A DNA stretch of 60,494 bases from Lentibacillus lipolyticus. GTDB lineage: Bacteria > Bacillota > Bacilli > Bacillales > Amphibacillaceae. Below the pieces are notes generated by a model. It saw only the letters and a program-made list of their open reading frames with translations, was not told the origin of the DNA and searched no databases. Below are positions 42,085-51,157 of this stretch, one piece after another. The DNA is taken from contig SEIO01000018.1 of NCBI GenBank assembly GCA_004145795.1, positions 1-60,494 of the forward strand, given 5' to 3'. Position 1 is the first letter of the stretch. Each line of letters begins with the position of its first letter. Position numbers and translations under genes: made by a program.

Positions 42085-45000
42085 CACCATTCCCCCTTAT
42101 CGCGAAGTTTTTCAAGAACTTCCTCGTCTTTCATATCTGCCAGCTTCCGGTAGTTATTTTCCTCCAGGGATGGATCGAATTGACAGACAGACAGAAACGG
42201 ACAATAAGTGCATGGAACCTTCTGTTTATGCTGGTACGGATTCAGATGGACGCCGCCTGATGTTATATCAAGACCCGCCTGGGCCATGAGATGGTGTATA
42301 TGTTGCTGCAGGGCGGCAAACGAATCATTGTCCGCGACTTTGGAATCGCTGTAAAATCCGCCATTTTTCCTGACGCCAGCCGGGATAATCTGGCTTCTGC
42401 CTGTTTCAATGGACGTGTCCATCAGCTTGACGATTTCTTCATCCGACAGCAGCAGTCCTTGCATCTTATACTTCTTAAACAATTCCTTTTCAATAGCCTC
42501 ATCGGTCATTTGCCCATTTAAGTTCAGAAGTGGATTGTGCACGTGGAAATAGAGCACACCAGCCGGTTCCGCTTTCGTACCAAGCCATTGTTCGGACTGG
42601 GACAAAATAACATCCAGATAGGTCAGCATCTGCAGCGCCAGCCCGTAATAGACTTCCAGCAGACTTAGTCTTTGATCACTTGATTTATAGTCAATAATCC
42701 GCAAAAACAGGCCTTCATCAGATTCCGCTTTATCCACACGATCAATCCGGCCGCGGAGCATCAGTTCAAACCCATTTGGCAGTGACAGGGTAACCGGATC
42801 AAGTGTCTGCCGGTCACCAAAGCCAAGCTCCAGCCCGATTGGTGTGAACGCACTTTGACGGGCTTGTTCGCTCAAAATATAAGTGGCTCTGGCAATAACC
42901 TCCTGCAGTTTCTCCTGAATGTATTTATATCGATTAGAGCTATGCAAAATCTGGTGCTGCAGCGCGGGAGCCAGTGTTTCCACAACCTGACGGGCATAGC
43001 CAGCACTGTCCGTTTTGGTCAGTTTGGCAAATTCCCTTCCCTCCGCCTGAATCCACTCGGTAATTTTTTTCAGTGCTTCGTGGAAAAGCTGACCGATATC
43101 AGGAGCATCCAACTTATACGTCTTTCTTTCCTGCAGGCCGAGACTGTAGTTCGCAAAATGCTGATAGGAACAGCGATAGTACGATTCCAGCCTGGAGACA
43201 CTCGCTTTCACCTGTTTTGGGTACAGCTGGTGAGCGGTATCCTTCGTCAGGTTTACGGGACGGTTCTGATAATAGAGGCTCTGCAGTATGTTATAGGTTG
43301 TACCGTATTTAGACTCATGGTGCATGTACCAGTTCAGGACATGCCACCATACATCTTTTACCGGATACCCTTTCCTGCTGCGGGCCAACTGTGCCGTCAA
43401 TGCTGCTCTTGTTTTGATTGGTGTCGTGATAAACCGTTCCGCATGAAGCAGTTCGTCCGGATCCTGAAGCAGCATATGGTCAGAACATGCCGGAAATAAT
43501 TCCTCCAGCCGGCCGATCATCTGGGACGGCATTTTTGATTTCCCTTCTTCATCGCTTAACGGATAGCTGACCCATAAATAATCATTCGCCGAGGTGAAAG
43601 CCGTATACATATAAAACCAGTCATCAAGAAGCTGGCGGCTGCTGCTTTCGGCCAGCTGCATTCCATGCTCTTCCAGAAGGCCGCGTTCCTGTTCACTTAT
43701 TATTCCTTCATCCGCCGGTTTCATCGGCCATGCACCATCATTCACCCCTAAAAGCAGCGAACACTTCACACCACTTATACGTGAACGGTCAATCGTACCG
43801 ACGATAACATGGTCAATACTTGGCGGCACATGAGCAAATGTCAGCGAATCGAAACCTGCTTCAATCGCGGACCGGAATGTTTTCAGGTTCATCTTTTCGT
43901 CACCAGCCATCTCCACCATTTCATCAAATAGCTGAACGACCGCATTCCAAACCTGCTCTTGTTCCCGGGCTTTTTCCAGCTTGCCTTCATCGTCATACCA
44001 TTTCTGCATTTGTTCAAGCCGGTCTGGCACATGGAGCCGCTCCAGCAGTAAATAAACTGCTTCACACCGATCCCGTACAGTTTCCGCTTTGCGAATTTCC
44101 CGGTCAAACTTCTCTAACGCCTGAACCACTTGGTTGCGATAGGCATTAATCCGTTTCTGCGTTTCCTTCTCTGCATCGGTTTGGGCAGGCCGGTCAAAGC
44201 CGCGAAAGCGCTGAAAAACCCATTCTTCCTCGCTGAGCCAGCGTTCTCGGGACCGGATACCATATTCCAAGACGTAATTTTCCAGTTCATCAATGGCATC
44301 ATCATCCAATGGATATCGGGCGTCAACAGACGGAATAAAGCCTGTTTTCAGCACCCGGAACACAGCATCATAGCGCCAGCTTCCCTCCACCAATTCCAGC
44401 ACCGAACGGATCATCTCTATTAATGGATGATTCAGCATGGTACGTCGTTCGTCAATAAAAACCGGAATGCCATGGTCGCTAAAAATGGTCTCAATCAAGT
44501 CATGATACACTTCCGTCTGGCGGATAAATACGGCGATATCCCGAAAGCGGTAACGTTCTTCCCTGACAAGACGGAGAATTTCCTGGGCAGCTCCTTCCAC
44601 CTCCGCACGCGGATGAACCGCCTCGGCTATTTGAATCGGTGCCTCTCGTTCATACACAGGCGCAGGACGTACATCAAAATACTGCTCCAGGTGGGCAAAA
44701 TATGGACGGTCGCGCAGTCTTCCTTTATCAGCCTGAAGGATCTCGGTATTGTCTACAGGGATCCCATTTTCTTCGGCCGTTGCCTGCAGCTTATCGTACG
44801 TTTCTTTCGTCTGATAGAATAAGTCTAGTTCTGAAAGGCTATCATCGTCTGGACTGTCCGTTGTCAGTGCAACGGTCACTGAACGGCATTTTTTCAGCAA
44901 AGCCTCAACAACATGCAGCTCTTTCGGAGACAATCGGTGGAATCCATCCATATAAATAGATGCGCCTTCAAGCATTGGGGCATCCTTTATTTTATCAGCA

Positions 45001-45575
45001 AGCATCTGCAACTGATCCTCGCTGTCAACATATGCTCCCTCTAAGGCTATCGCCAGTTTTTCATAAATGTATGCCAGGTCGTTCAACTTCCCGGCCAATG
45101 CAGCTTCCCCGGGCTCCTGGTGGACAAATTGTTTCATCTGCTCCACTTGCATATAAAGCATATCAGGCGTGATCCGATACCGCTTGAACTCCGTAATCAT
45201 TCGTTCCAGCTGCTCCAGAAATCCTTGCTTCTCCAGTGTTTTCTGAAATATATTCCAATCGGCTTCTTTCTCCTCGATGATTTTACGGAGCATCATCTGT
45301 GTACCAACCGAACTAATAAATTGCCTTGTGCCGCCTCCCGTTTCCTGTAAGACACGGTAGGCCAGCCGTGAAAAGCTAACAACTTGCGCGCGGGTACTCC
45401 CATTTACTGTCTTGTCCTGAAACAGTGCATACTCCTGCTGAAACGTCATTTGGTCAGGTACAATGTAATAAATGGGGGCACCTTGTGGATCATTGACCAG
45501 TGCTTCCTTTATTTCATCCAAAATCTTCCCGCTTTTGCCAGTTCCGGCTCTTCCCAGTAAAAATCGGAGTCCCAT
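42084..45575 (-). CDS. addB: ATP-dependent helicase/nuclease subunit B
   Basis: The AddB partner of AddA: an inactivated helicase fold that recognises Chi, plus a nuclease domain. 1163 residues. It has Walker A GRAGTGKSG at the N-terminus, nuclease motif RIIDYKSSD at the C-terminal third, and the Fe-S cluster cysteines (Cys in YYRCSYQHF and three in CTYCPFLSVC). The ATG follows AAGGGAGCGGG. It is first in the addB-addA operon. Confidence 0.96.
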   Translation of the reverse strand: MGLRFLLGRAGTGKSGKILDEIKEALVNDPQGAPIYYIVPDQMTFQQEYALFQDKTVNGSTRAQVVSFSRLAYRVLQETGGGTRQFISSVGTQMMLRKIIEEKEADWNIFQKTLEKQGFLEQLERMITEFKRYRITPDMLYMQVEQMKQFVHQEPGEAALAGKLNDLAYIYEKLAIALEGAYVDSEDQLQMLADKIKDAPMLEGASIYMDGFHRLSPKELHVVEALLKKCRSVTVALTTDSPDDDSLSELDLFYQTKETYDKLQATAEENGIPVDNTEILQADKGRLRDRPYFAHLEQYFDVRPAPVYEREAPIQIAEAVHPRAEVEGAAQEILRLVREERYRFRDIAVFIRQTEVYHDLIETIFSDHGIPVFIDERRTMLNHPLIEMIRSVLELVEGSWRYDAVFRVLKTGFIPSVDARYPLDDDAIDELENYVLEYGIRSRERWLSEEEWVFQRFRGFDRPAQTDAEKETQKRINAYRNQVVQALEKFDREIRKAETVRDRCEAVYLLLERLHVPDRLEQMQKWYDDEGKLEKAREQEQVWNAVVQLFDEMVEMAGDEKMNLKTFRSAIEAGFDSLTFAHVPPSIDHVIVGTIDRSRISGVKCSLLLGVNDGAWPMKPADEGIISEQERGLLEEHGMQLAESSSRQLLDDWFYMYTAFTSANDYLWVSYPLSDEEGKSKMPSQMIGRLEELFPACSDHMLLQDPDELLHAERFITTPIKTRAALTAQLARSRKGYPVKDVWWHVLNWYMHHESKYGTTYNILQSLYYQNRPVNLTKDTAHQLYPKQVKASVSRLESYYRCSYQHFANYSLGLQERKTYKLDAPDIGQLFHEALKKITEWIQAEGREFAKLTKTDSAGYARQVVETLAPALQHQILHSSNRYKYIQEKLQEVIARATYILSEQARQSAFTPIGLELGFGDRQTLDPVTLSLPNGFELMLRGRIDRVDKAESDEGLFLRIIDYKSSDQRLSLLEVYYGLALQMLTYLDVILSQSEQWLGTKAEPAGVLYFHVHNPLLNLNGQMTDEAIEKELFKKYKMQGLLLSDEEIVKLMDTSIETGRSQIIPAGVRKNGGFYSDSKVADNDSFAALQQHIHHLMAQAGLDITSGGVHLNPYQHKQKVPCTYCPFLSVCQFDPSLEENNYRKLADMKDEEVLEKLRDKGEW

Positions 45576-45683
45576 TATTCCCGCTCCCTTAATTAGAAAA
45601 CTTCGTTAAATGCCATGCCTGCATTGGCGAATACTTTCGTGGCACATCCGCCTTGATAAAGACTGTATTCCTTCTTAGCGGCC

Positions 45684-45723
45684 AAAAAATAAACCTATTC
45701 CCATTTTAGCAGAGAATAGGTTT
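45684..45723 (-). terminator. Terminator of signal peptidase gene
   Basis: On the minus strand a ten-base stem AAACCTATTC/GAATAGGTTT is followed by a T-rich tail. It lies between the signal peptidase gene and addB. Confidence 0.8.
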
Positions 45724-45767
45724 CATGACACATTTCATCGTATGTACGGATCAGTGTCGTAATCTTT

Positions 45768-46316
45768 TTAGCCAAAACTTAACTGGAGGTCTGAAAACGG
45801 CCAGTATTTGATATCCACTTTACCGACGACCTTGTCAATCGGCACAAAACCAATTTTACGGCTGTCCAGACTATCCCGGCGGTTATCTCCCATGACGAAC
45901 AGTTTTCCTTCAGGCACTTGTTCCTTCCCGGTTGTTTCCTTCAGTGTGAAGTCATTTGTATATGGTTTGATGCTGCTGGCTTCCTTGAACGGTTCCAGAA
46001 AGCCTTCTTCTACATAATTTCCATTAATATACAACTTCTCATTCTCATAAATAATCTCATCACCAGGCAGACCAATAACCCTTTTTACATAATCGTCTTT
46101 TTCATTCGCGTGGAAAACAATAATATCAAACCGGTCCACATCCGTTAGATTGTAAACTACCTTATTAACCATCAGAAGATTGCCGTCATAGAGCGTCGGT
46201 TCCATGGACTCCCCATTCACAACGTAGCTTGCCATTAAATGTGAACGGAAAACAAACGTCAGTACGACGGCCAATAACATAACCAGAATGACTTTACGGA
46301 TAGACTTTCGTTTCAT
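45768..46316 (-). CDS. sipV: Type I signal peptidase
   Basis: Removes signal peptides from secreted proteins. About 182 residues with one N-terminal membrane helix. The catalytic Ser is in NGESMEPTL and the Lys in DYVKRVIGLPGD; GDNRRDSLDSR is the conserved box E. The ATG at 46316 is chosen since the upstream TTG lies inside the GGAGG ribosome site. The symbol is given from position next to yhjE and addBA, where B. subtilis has sipV; other Sip types are equally possible from sequence alone. Confidence 0.88.
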   Translation of the reverse strand: MKRKSIRKVILVMLLAVVLTFVFRSHLMASYVVNGESMEPTLYDGNLLMVNKVVYNLTDVDRFDIIVFHANEKDDYVKRVIGLPGDEIIYENEKLYINGNYVEEGFLEPFKEASSIKPYTNDFTLKETTGKEQVPEGKLFVMGDNRRDSLDSRKIGFVPIDKVVGKVDIKYWPFSDLQLSFG

Positions 46317-46394
46317 ACTAGGTTCCTCCAAGGAATACTTTTGCCAGGAAAATATTGGCAGGTCTCTTGTTTTCTACTAGTATGCCCTGGTTAT

Positions 46395-47000
46395 TTATTT
46401 TTTAACCTGATCTTTTTCGAAACCTTCTTTTACGGTGGTTCGTCTGTACAGCCGGCGTTCGATATATTTTCCGAACATCCAAAAAAGCAGAATGCAGACC
46501 CCGACAACAATGGTTCTAACAGGGTTTTTGGCAAATTCGAATATACTGGAACCGATAAAGGCAATCGAAAAAATCATGACCGATTTGCCCATTAACACAG
46601 CAAGAATAAACTGCTGCATGCTGATTTTGGATAGACCTGACACGACATTGATTACCGATGAGGGCGAGAAAGGAAAGCACATCAAAAGAAATAGCGGGCC
46701 GAAGCCATGGCGTTCCACCCAACTCGTCACCTGCTGTACACGCTTGTTCCGACGGATGGTTAAGAAAATGCGTTTATCACCCAGCCGGCGGATAACAAGG
46801 AATACTAATATAGAGCCAGCACACGCCCCCAGCCATGACAGTATGAATCCTTCCCACAAGCCGTATGCCGCTGCATTGGCAAACACAAAGACAACCAGCG
46901 GTAAAAATGGCAAAAAAGCCTCAACGAATGGTAACAGCAATCCCGGAAGAGGTCCAAGGCTTTCATATTCATTCAGAAGTTCCAGAATAAATTCATCCAT
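46395..47000 (-). CDS. yhjE: TVP38/TMEM64 family membrane protein
   Basis: A DedA-superfamily (VTT domain) membrane protein of about 201 residues with five or six segments. The signature FPFSPSSVINVVSGLSKISM, preceded by GFGPLFLLMC, is clear. Some VTT proteins flip lipids, but this subgroup is not defined. The ATG at 47000 follows AGGA and removes a doubtful 19-residue extension. It lies before the signal peptidase gene on the same strand, as yhjE-sipV in B. subtilis. Confidence 0.85.
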   Translation of the reverse strand: MDEFILELLNEYESLGPLPGLLLPFVEAFLPFLPLVVFVFANAAAYGLWEGFILSWLGACAGSILVFLVIRRLGDKRIFLTIRRNKRVQQVTSWVERHGFGPLFLLMCFPFSPSSVINVVSGLSKISMQQFILAVLMGKSVMIFSIAFIGSSIFEFAKNPVRTIVVGVCILLFWMFGKYIERRLYRRTTVKEGFEKDQVKK

Positions 47001-47265
47001 TTTTTCCTGTTCAAGCCACCATTTCCAATTCAAAAGACTGACGTTCAGCAAGTACATAGCATATTGTCCCTCACTTCATCCCAGGCGTCCGACTCCTCTA
47101 TTCAGTATCGCTAACTTTATTTTAAAATAAACTTCCATAAATGCCTAGCCGAATATAAAATTTGCCTCTTTCCTGTCACTTTTTTACATTACCTTTTTTT
47201 GTGTATTTTTTGTTCTATTTATCATATAATGGTATGGAACAAATGTTCGTTATGGAGGGGTTGCT

Positions 47266-47655
47266 ATGCGTTGTCTGAACGATGAGGAACTACAGCTTGC
47301 TTCACGCTTTTTATTTCTTTCCATGGCGATAACCGTCATACAGCAGGATATCTGGCACATCGAGACTGGGACATTTAAAATAAAGGAACCTTATCTGGAA
47401 TTACTCGAACAGATGAACACCGAGGCAGCCAATGAGCGCAAGGAATTGCGGAAGAGAATGCGGGATAAAAAAATGCGGGTCGTTACTCTGCATAAGAATG
47501 ATTCATTCTCATCGTACCTGTTTGTCTGTAACGGCCGTGAAGAAAAGCGAAATTACTTCAACCCGGCCATCCGGAAAAAGGTAAAAACAATTATGCAGGA
47601 GCTTATGCATAAGGCTCTGCCACCACATCAGCATTATTCCGCTGCACGTACTTAA
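47266..47655 (+). CDS. yhjD: YhjD-like protein
   Basis: A 129-residue soluble, basic protein (LASRFLFLSMAITVIQQD ... RVVTLHKNDSFSSYLFVCNGREE), which I match to YhjD by its LLSMAI block and neighbourhood. Its function is unknown. The ATG follows a GGAGGGG site. Its last 53 bases overlap the end of comK tail to tail; both genes look real. Confidence 0.75.
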   Translation: MRCLNDEELQLASRFLFLSMAITVIQQDIWHIETGTFKIKEPYLELLEQMNTEAANERKELRKRMRDKKMRVVTLHKNDSFSSYLFVCNGREEKRNYFNPAIRKKVKTIMQELMHKALPPHQHYSAART

Positions 47656-48124
47656 GCCGATTATCCAATAGATACCTGTACTGGGCCGTCCGCTGCACCT
47701 GATTAAGCATTGAGCCAAAGGAAACATCCATAAGAATCGTCCTGCCATTCTTAAATATGATTTCTGTCTGCCGGTAAGGGCCTTTATTCACTTGTTCAAT
47801 GTGGGAATGAGCAATCCATGAACACCTGGGGTTTACCGGTGATGCGGTAGGAAAGAAATACATGCCGCAAGACGGATCAATAGAGATTGGAGCCTTATGC
47901 GTAATGCCGCAAATCCCTCTAGTGCCGTCTTGCCTGCCTTTCAGACTGGAACCAAAAAACTTGCAAGCATCTTCAATAATTTTGCTGGGGGAATCACTGA
48001 CAGTAAATGTGTCCTGTTCTTCCAGCACAATCGTTTTTGGAATTCCGTTTTCCCCATGGTCTGCAACAACGGCCATTGTGAGGGGGGTAACTTCGTGTGC
48101 TAAAGCGTAACGATTATTGATCAT
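47603..48124 (-). CDS. comK: Competence transcription factor ComK
   Basis: The master activator of DNA-uptake genes. About 173 residues with the ComK blocks CKFFGSSLKGR, ITHKAPISIDP, YFFPTASPVNPRCSWIAHSHI and RTAQYR. The ATG at 48124 is chosen for its AAAGGATG site; the ATG at 48133 lies on it. Compared with B. subtilis it is about 15-20 residues shorter at the C-terminus, and that end is where ClpCP-dependent control maps. Exact AAAA-N5-TTTT K-boxes are not visible upstream, so self-activation is uncertain. Confidence 0.92.
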   Translation of the reverse strand: MINNRYALAHEVTPLTMAVVADHGENGIPKTIVLEEQDTFTVSDSPSKIIEDACKFFGSSLKGRQDGTRGICGITHKAPISIDPSCGMYFFPTASPVNPRCSWIAHSHIEQVNKGPYRQTEIIFKNGRTILMDVSFGSMLNQVQRTAQYRYLLDNRLKYVQRNNADVVAEPYA

Positions 48125-48271
48125 ACAATTCATCCTTTCATTTTAGATGAAAAGAAAGAGGCATATATATAATTTACCAGATTTTTCGCAAAAAAGATAC
48201 GAAGTTTTTCACTTTTAAGACTTTTTTCTGGAACTTTGTTGTTATTTGACCCGCAGCCCGGTTTAACGTTT

Positions 48272-48355
48272 CGATTTTTGGTCCTGAAGTAGTGATTCTC
48301 CCGTTGCCCGGGACGATTCTTAGTCTTGAAGCAGTGATTCTCCACGGGCCACGGG
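48272..48355. repeat. 42-base tandem duplication
   Basis: Two adjacent imperfect copies (48272-48313 and 48314-48355) sharing CGATT-TT-GTC-TGAAG and AGTGATTCTCC, each ending in a GC-rich CCCGGG-like piece. It lies in the 270-base gap between comK and lcfB. A minus-strand frame across it (48130-48345) repeats the same motif in protein but has no ribosome site and is not accepted. Confidence 0.7.
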
Positions 48356-48393
48356 GGAATATGCTAAGTTGTCACGTTCTCAAACCCTTTATG

Positions 48394-49932
48394 TTATTGA
48401 TTTATCTGTTCGCGCAATTTTTTCCGAAGCAGTTTACCGGTTGTATTTTTCGGCAGTTCATCCATGAATTCAATGGTACTGGGAACTTTATAGCTAACCA
48501 GATGAGCTTGGCAAAAATCCTGGAGGGTGGCTTCATCCAGTTCAGCGTCAGATACGACGACAAATGCGAGCACCGCTTCTCCAGTCTCCGGATGTGGTGT
48601 CCCAATAACAGCCGCTTCTGCCACCCCAGGGTGGTCATAAAGGACTTCTTCCACTTCGCGAGGGTATACATTATAGCCCCCGACAAGAATCATATCTTTC
48701 TTCCGGTCCACGATGTAAAAATAGCCTTCATCGTCCATCCGGGCCATATCCCCAGTATACAGCCAGCCATCTTTTAAGGCTGCGGCCGTTTCCTCTTCCA
48801 GGTTGTAATAGCCTTTCATCACATTTGGTCCACGGACAATCAGTTCTCCGACTTCCCCGGGCGGCACTTCTTCTCCAAATTCATCCACCACTTTGTTCTC
48901 CACATTCATGATACTGGTCCCAATGGAGCCCGGTTTTCTTGGTCGGTCCAACGGATTAAAACATGTCACCGGTGAGGCTTCCGATAGTCCATATCCTTCT
49001 GACACAGTCACATTAAATGCCGCTTCAAATTGTTTGAGCAATGATACCGGCATCGATGCCCCTCCGGAAATACATAAGCGGATGCCGGATAAATCTCCCC
49101 CGTTCTGTTCACTGGCCTGCAAAATATAATTATACATCGTTGGAACCCCAGCGAAGATCGTTGCATCATGTTCCTTCGCTAGGCGGAATACCTCCTGTGG
49201 GGAAAACTTTGGCATAATCATAACCGTACCGCCATTCATCAGCGGGGCATTCAAAGCAACGGTCAGACAGAACACATGGAACATTGGCAGCGCGGCGATC
49301 ACCCGATCATCACCGCCAATCGTCAAATAATCCGCAGTATCTTTGGCATTAGAATAAATATTTTTATGTGTCAGCATGGCACCCTTTGGTTTTCCAGTTG
49401 TTCCGGACGTATATAAAATAATAGCTGTCTCCTCGTCTTCTGTTTCCGGGGGTTCAAACCCCAGACTGCCCTCTTCAACCATCTCGGAAAACGAATATAA
49501 TTTGTCATACAGCGGGCTAGCTGCAGGCGATATATTGGCACCGCTTTCACAGGAGATGTAATGTTTCACACTTGAAAGCTGGCTGCGAATAGATTCGAAT
49601 TTACCAAGCAGAACATCCATCGTAATAATTCCTTTTACGTCCCCATCTTTCAAAATATAGGCCAATTCATTTGCTGTGTACTGTGGATTCACCGGTATGG
49701 CCACTACACCCAGCCGCAGTGCGCCATACAACCCGATAACATAAAAGGGACTGTTTCCGACCGCTATTGCAATGTGGTCCCCCTTCTTATACCCAAGCTG
49801 CTGCAGGCGAGATGCGAATTTCGTAACAGCCCCGTCCAGTTCCATATAACTCGTTTTCTCATCATTGAACACATACGCCGTCTTACCAGGGTGATTCCCG
49901 GCCGTAATGGCTAATTGTTCCGTAATATTCAC
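48394..49932 (-). CDS. lcfB: Long-chain acyl-CoA synthetase
   Basis: Activates fatty acids to acyl-CoA through an acyl-adenylate. 512 residues of the ANL superfamily: P-loop YTSGTTGKPKGAMLTH, then GYGLSEASPV, YTGDMARMDDEGYFY and the hinge DRKKDMILVGGYNVYP. The GTG start at 49932 follows a GAGGAGG site. A FadR operator lies just downstream of its TATAAT promoter, so it should be repressed when long-chain acyl-CoA is low, as for the B. subtilis fad regulon. It is transcribed alone next to lplJ. Confidence 0.92.
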   Translation of the reverse strand: MNITEQLAITAGNHPGKTAYVFNDEKTSYMELDGAVTKFASRLQQLGYKKGDHIAIAVGNSPFYVIGLYGALRLGVVAIPVNPQYTANELAYILKDGDVKGIITMDVLLGKFESIRSQLSSVKHYISCESGANISPAASPLYDKLYSFSEMVEEGSLGFEPPETEDEETAIILYTSGTTGKPKGAMLTHKNIYSNAKDTADYLTIGGDDRVIAALPMFHVFCLTVALNAPLMNGGTVMIMPKFSPQEVFRLAKEHDATIFAGVPTMYNYILQASEQNGGDLSGIRLCISGGASMPVSLLKQFEAAFNVTVSEGYGLSEASPVTCFNPLDRPRKPGSIGTSIMNVENKVVDEFGEEVPPGEVGELIVRGPNVMKGYYNLEEETAAALKDGWLYTGDMARMDDEGYFYIVDRKKDMILVGGYNVYPREVEEVLYDHPGVAEAAVIGTPHPETGEAVLAFVVVSDAELDEATLQDFCQAHLVSYKVPSTIEFMDELPKNTTGKLLRKKLREQINQ

Positions 49933-49953
49933 ACATTATCCTCCTCAATAAAC

Positions 49954-49971
49954 TGAATGAATAGTCATTCA
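49954..49971. promoter_or_regulatory. FadR operator of lcfB
   Basis: TGAATGAATAGTCATTCA is an 18-base palindrome (TGAATGA, four bases, TCATTCA) that matches the Bacillus FadR consensus TGAATGAMTANTCATTCA at every specified position. It lies about 18-35 bases after the predicted transcript start, a blocking position. Confidence 0.92.
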
Positions 49972-49995
49972 TCAAATGCTAAAATTTCTGAATTC

Positions 49996-50025
49996 ATTAT
50001 AAACTATTAGTCGGTATTCTTTCAA
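49996..50025 (-). promoter_or_regulatory. SigA promoter of lcfB
   Basis: On the minus strand TTGAAA (50025-50020) and TATAAT (50001-49996) are separated by 18 bases. The inferred start is near 49989. Confidence 0.75.
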
Positions 50026-50048
50026 GTGGAAACGGTAACAAACGTGTT

Positions 50049-50088
50049 CAAAAAAATGGCTTGCCACATATTCTTGCAGCAAGCCATT
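50049..50088 (-). terminator. Terminator of lplJ
   Basis: On the minus strand a perfect ten-base stem AATGGCTTGC/GCAAGCCATT is followed by a T-run. Confidence 0.88.
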
Positions 50089-50098
50089 CTTACATTTT

Positions 50099-51094
50099 CT
50101 AATAAAGTAAACCGACAAAATCTTCTTTGGAGATTTTTCCAAGGTAATAGGAAACATCAACATCTGCAAGTGCTTCGTCTATTGCCTTGCGCTCATGCCT
50201 GACACCTATCAGCTTGTCTTCTAGTTCACTGATTTCACCAAGACCGAAAAAATCTCCATAGATTTTGCAGTTTTCAATCATGCCGTTCTTCACATCGAGC
50301 CGTACGTCGACCAGGCCGCCATCAAATTTATGGGATGTCTGAACGTTGAACTTAGGCGATCTTCCAAAATTCCATTCCCATTTCTGATAACGGTTTTCCG
50401 ATATCTTATAAATCTCCTCCCAATCCGCTTCCGTCAATTCATAGCGGGGCACATCTTTTACATCTTCCACATCAAAAATGTGCTTCAGAATGAGCTCTTT
50501 GAATGCTTCCATTGTGATTTTCTCATCGAGATATTCGGAAATGTTAGCGACGCGGCTGCGAATCGATTTGATGCCTTTCGATTCAATCTTTTCTTTATTG
50601 ACGTTCAATGCTGCTACAACATTTTCAATTTCTGAATCAAGCATTAATGTTCCGTGGCTGAACATGCGCCCTTTTGTTGCAAACATCGCGTTACCCGAGA
50701 TTTTGCGCCCTTCTACTGCAAGGTCATTCCGGCCTTTCATTTCTGCCGGGACACCAAGCTTATTCAAGGCATCTACAACAGGCTGCGTAAACTTGGCAAA
50801 ATCCTGGAAGCTTTCTCCGTCATCTTTCGTAATAAAGCTGAAATTCAGATTCTGTTCATCATGGTAAACAGCACCACCGCCAGAAAGACGGCGGACAACC
50901 TTAATGCCATTTTCATCTACATAGTCTGTATTAATTTCCTCGACACTATTTTGATTCCGCCCGATGATAATCGATGGCCGGTTGATATAGAATAGCAAAT
51001 ATGTATCCTTTTCCCCGAAATTCTGCAAAATATATTCCTCAATTGCCAAGTTGACCATTGGATCCGTAATGCCTTTATTATCAATGAACTTCAT
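50099..51094 (-). CDS. lplJ: Lipoate-protein ligase
   Basis: Attaches free lipoate to the E2 and GcvH proteins of 2-oxoacid dehydrogenases. 331 residues: the catalytic domain has IIGRNQNSVEEIN, VVRRLSGGGAVYHDEQNLN (split by family convention) and GRKISGNAMF, followed by the small C-terminal domain. The ATG follows a GGGAGG site. Gene order yhfI-lplJ-lcfB is as in B. subtilis. Confidence 0.94.
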   Translation of the reverse strand: MKFIDNKGITDPMVNLAIEEYILQNFGEKDTYLLFYINRPSIIIGRNQNSVEEINTDYVDENGIKVVRRLSGGGAVYHDEQNLNFSFITKDDGESFQDFAKFTQPVVDALNKLGVPAEMKGRNDLAVEGRKISGNAMFATKGRMFSHGTLMLDSEIENVVAALNVNKEKIESKGIKSIRSRVANISEYLDEKITMEAFKELILKHIFDVEDVKDVPRYELTEADWEEIYKISENRYQKWEWNFGRSPKFNVQTSHKFDGGLVDVRLDVKNGMIENCKIYGDFFGLGEISELEDKLIGVRHERKAIDEALADVDVSYYLGKISKEDFVGLLY

Positions 51095-51157
51095 TTAAAT
51101 TGCCTCCCCTATCCGAAAATTCAACACTTATAAGTGTAAACGATATGTCGAATCCAA

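Noticed and set aside
48134-48270. ComK K-boxes upstream of comK
   Set aside because: A/T tracts are present, but no exact AAAA-N5-TTTT pair with the usual spacing could be found.
48130-48345. 71-residue minus-strand frame with a duplicated ENH.F.TKNR motif
   Set aside because: The repeat in protein simply reflects the DNA tandem duplication; there is no ribosome site and the frame runs into the comK leader.
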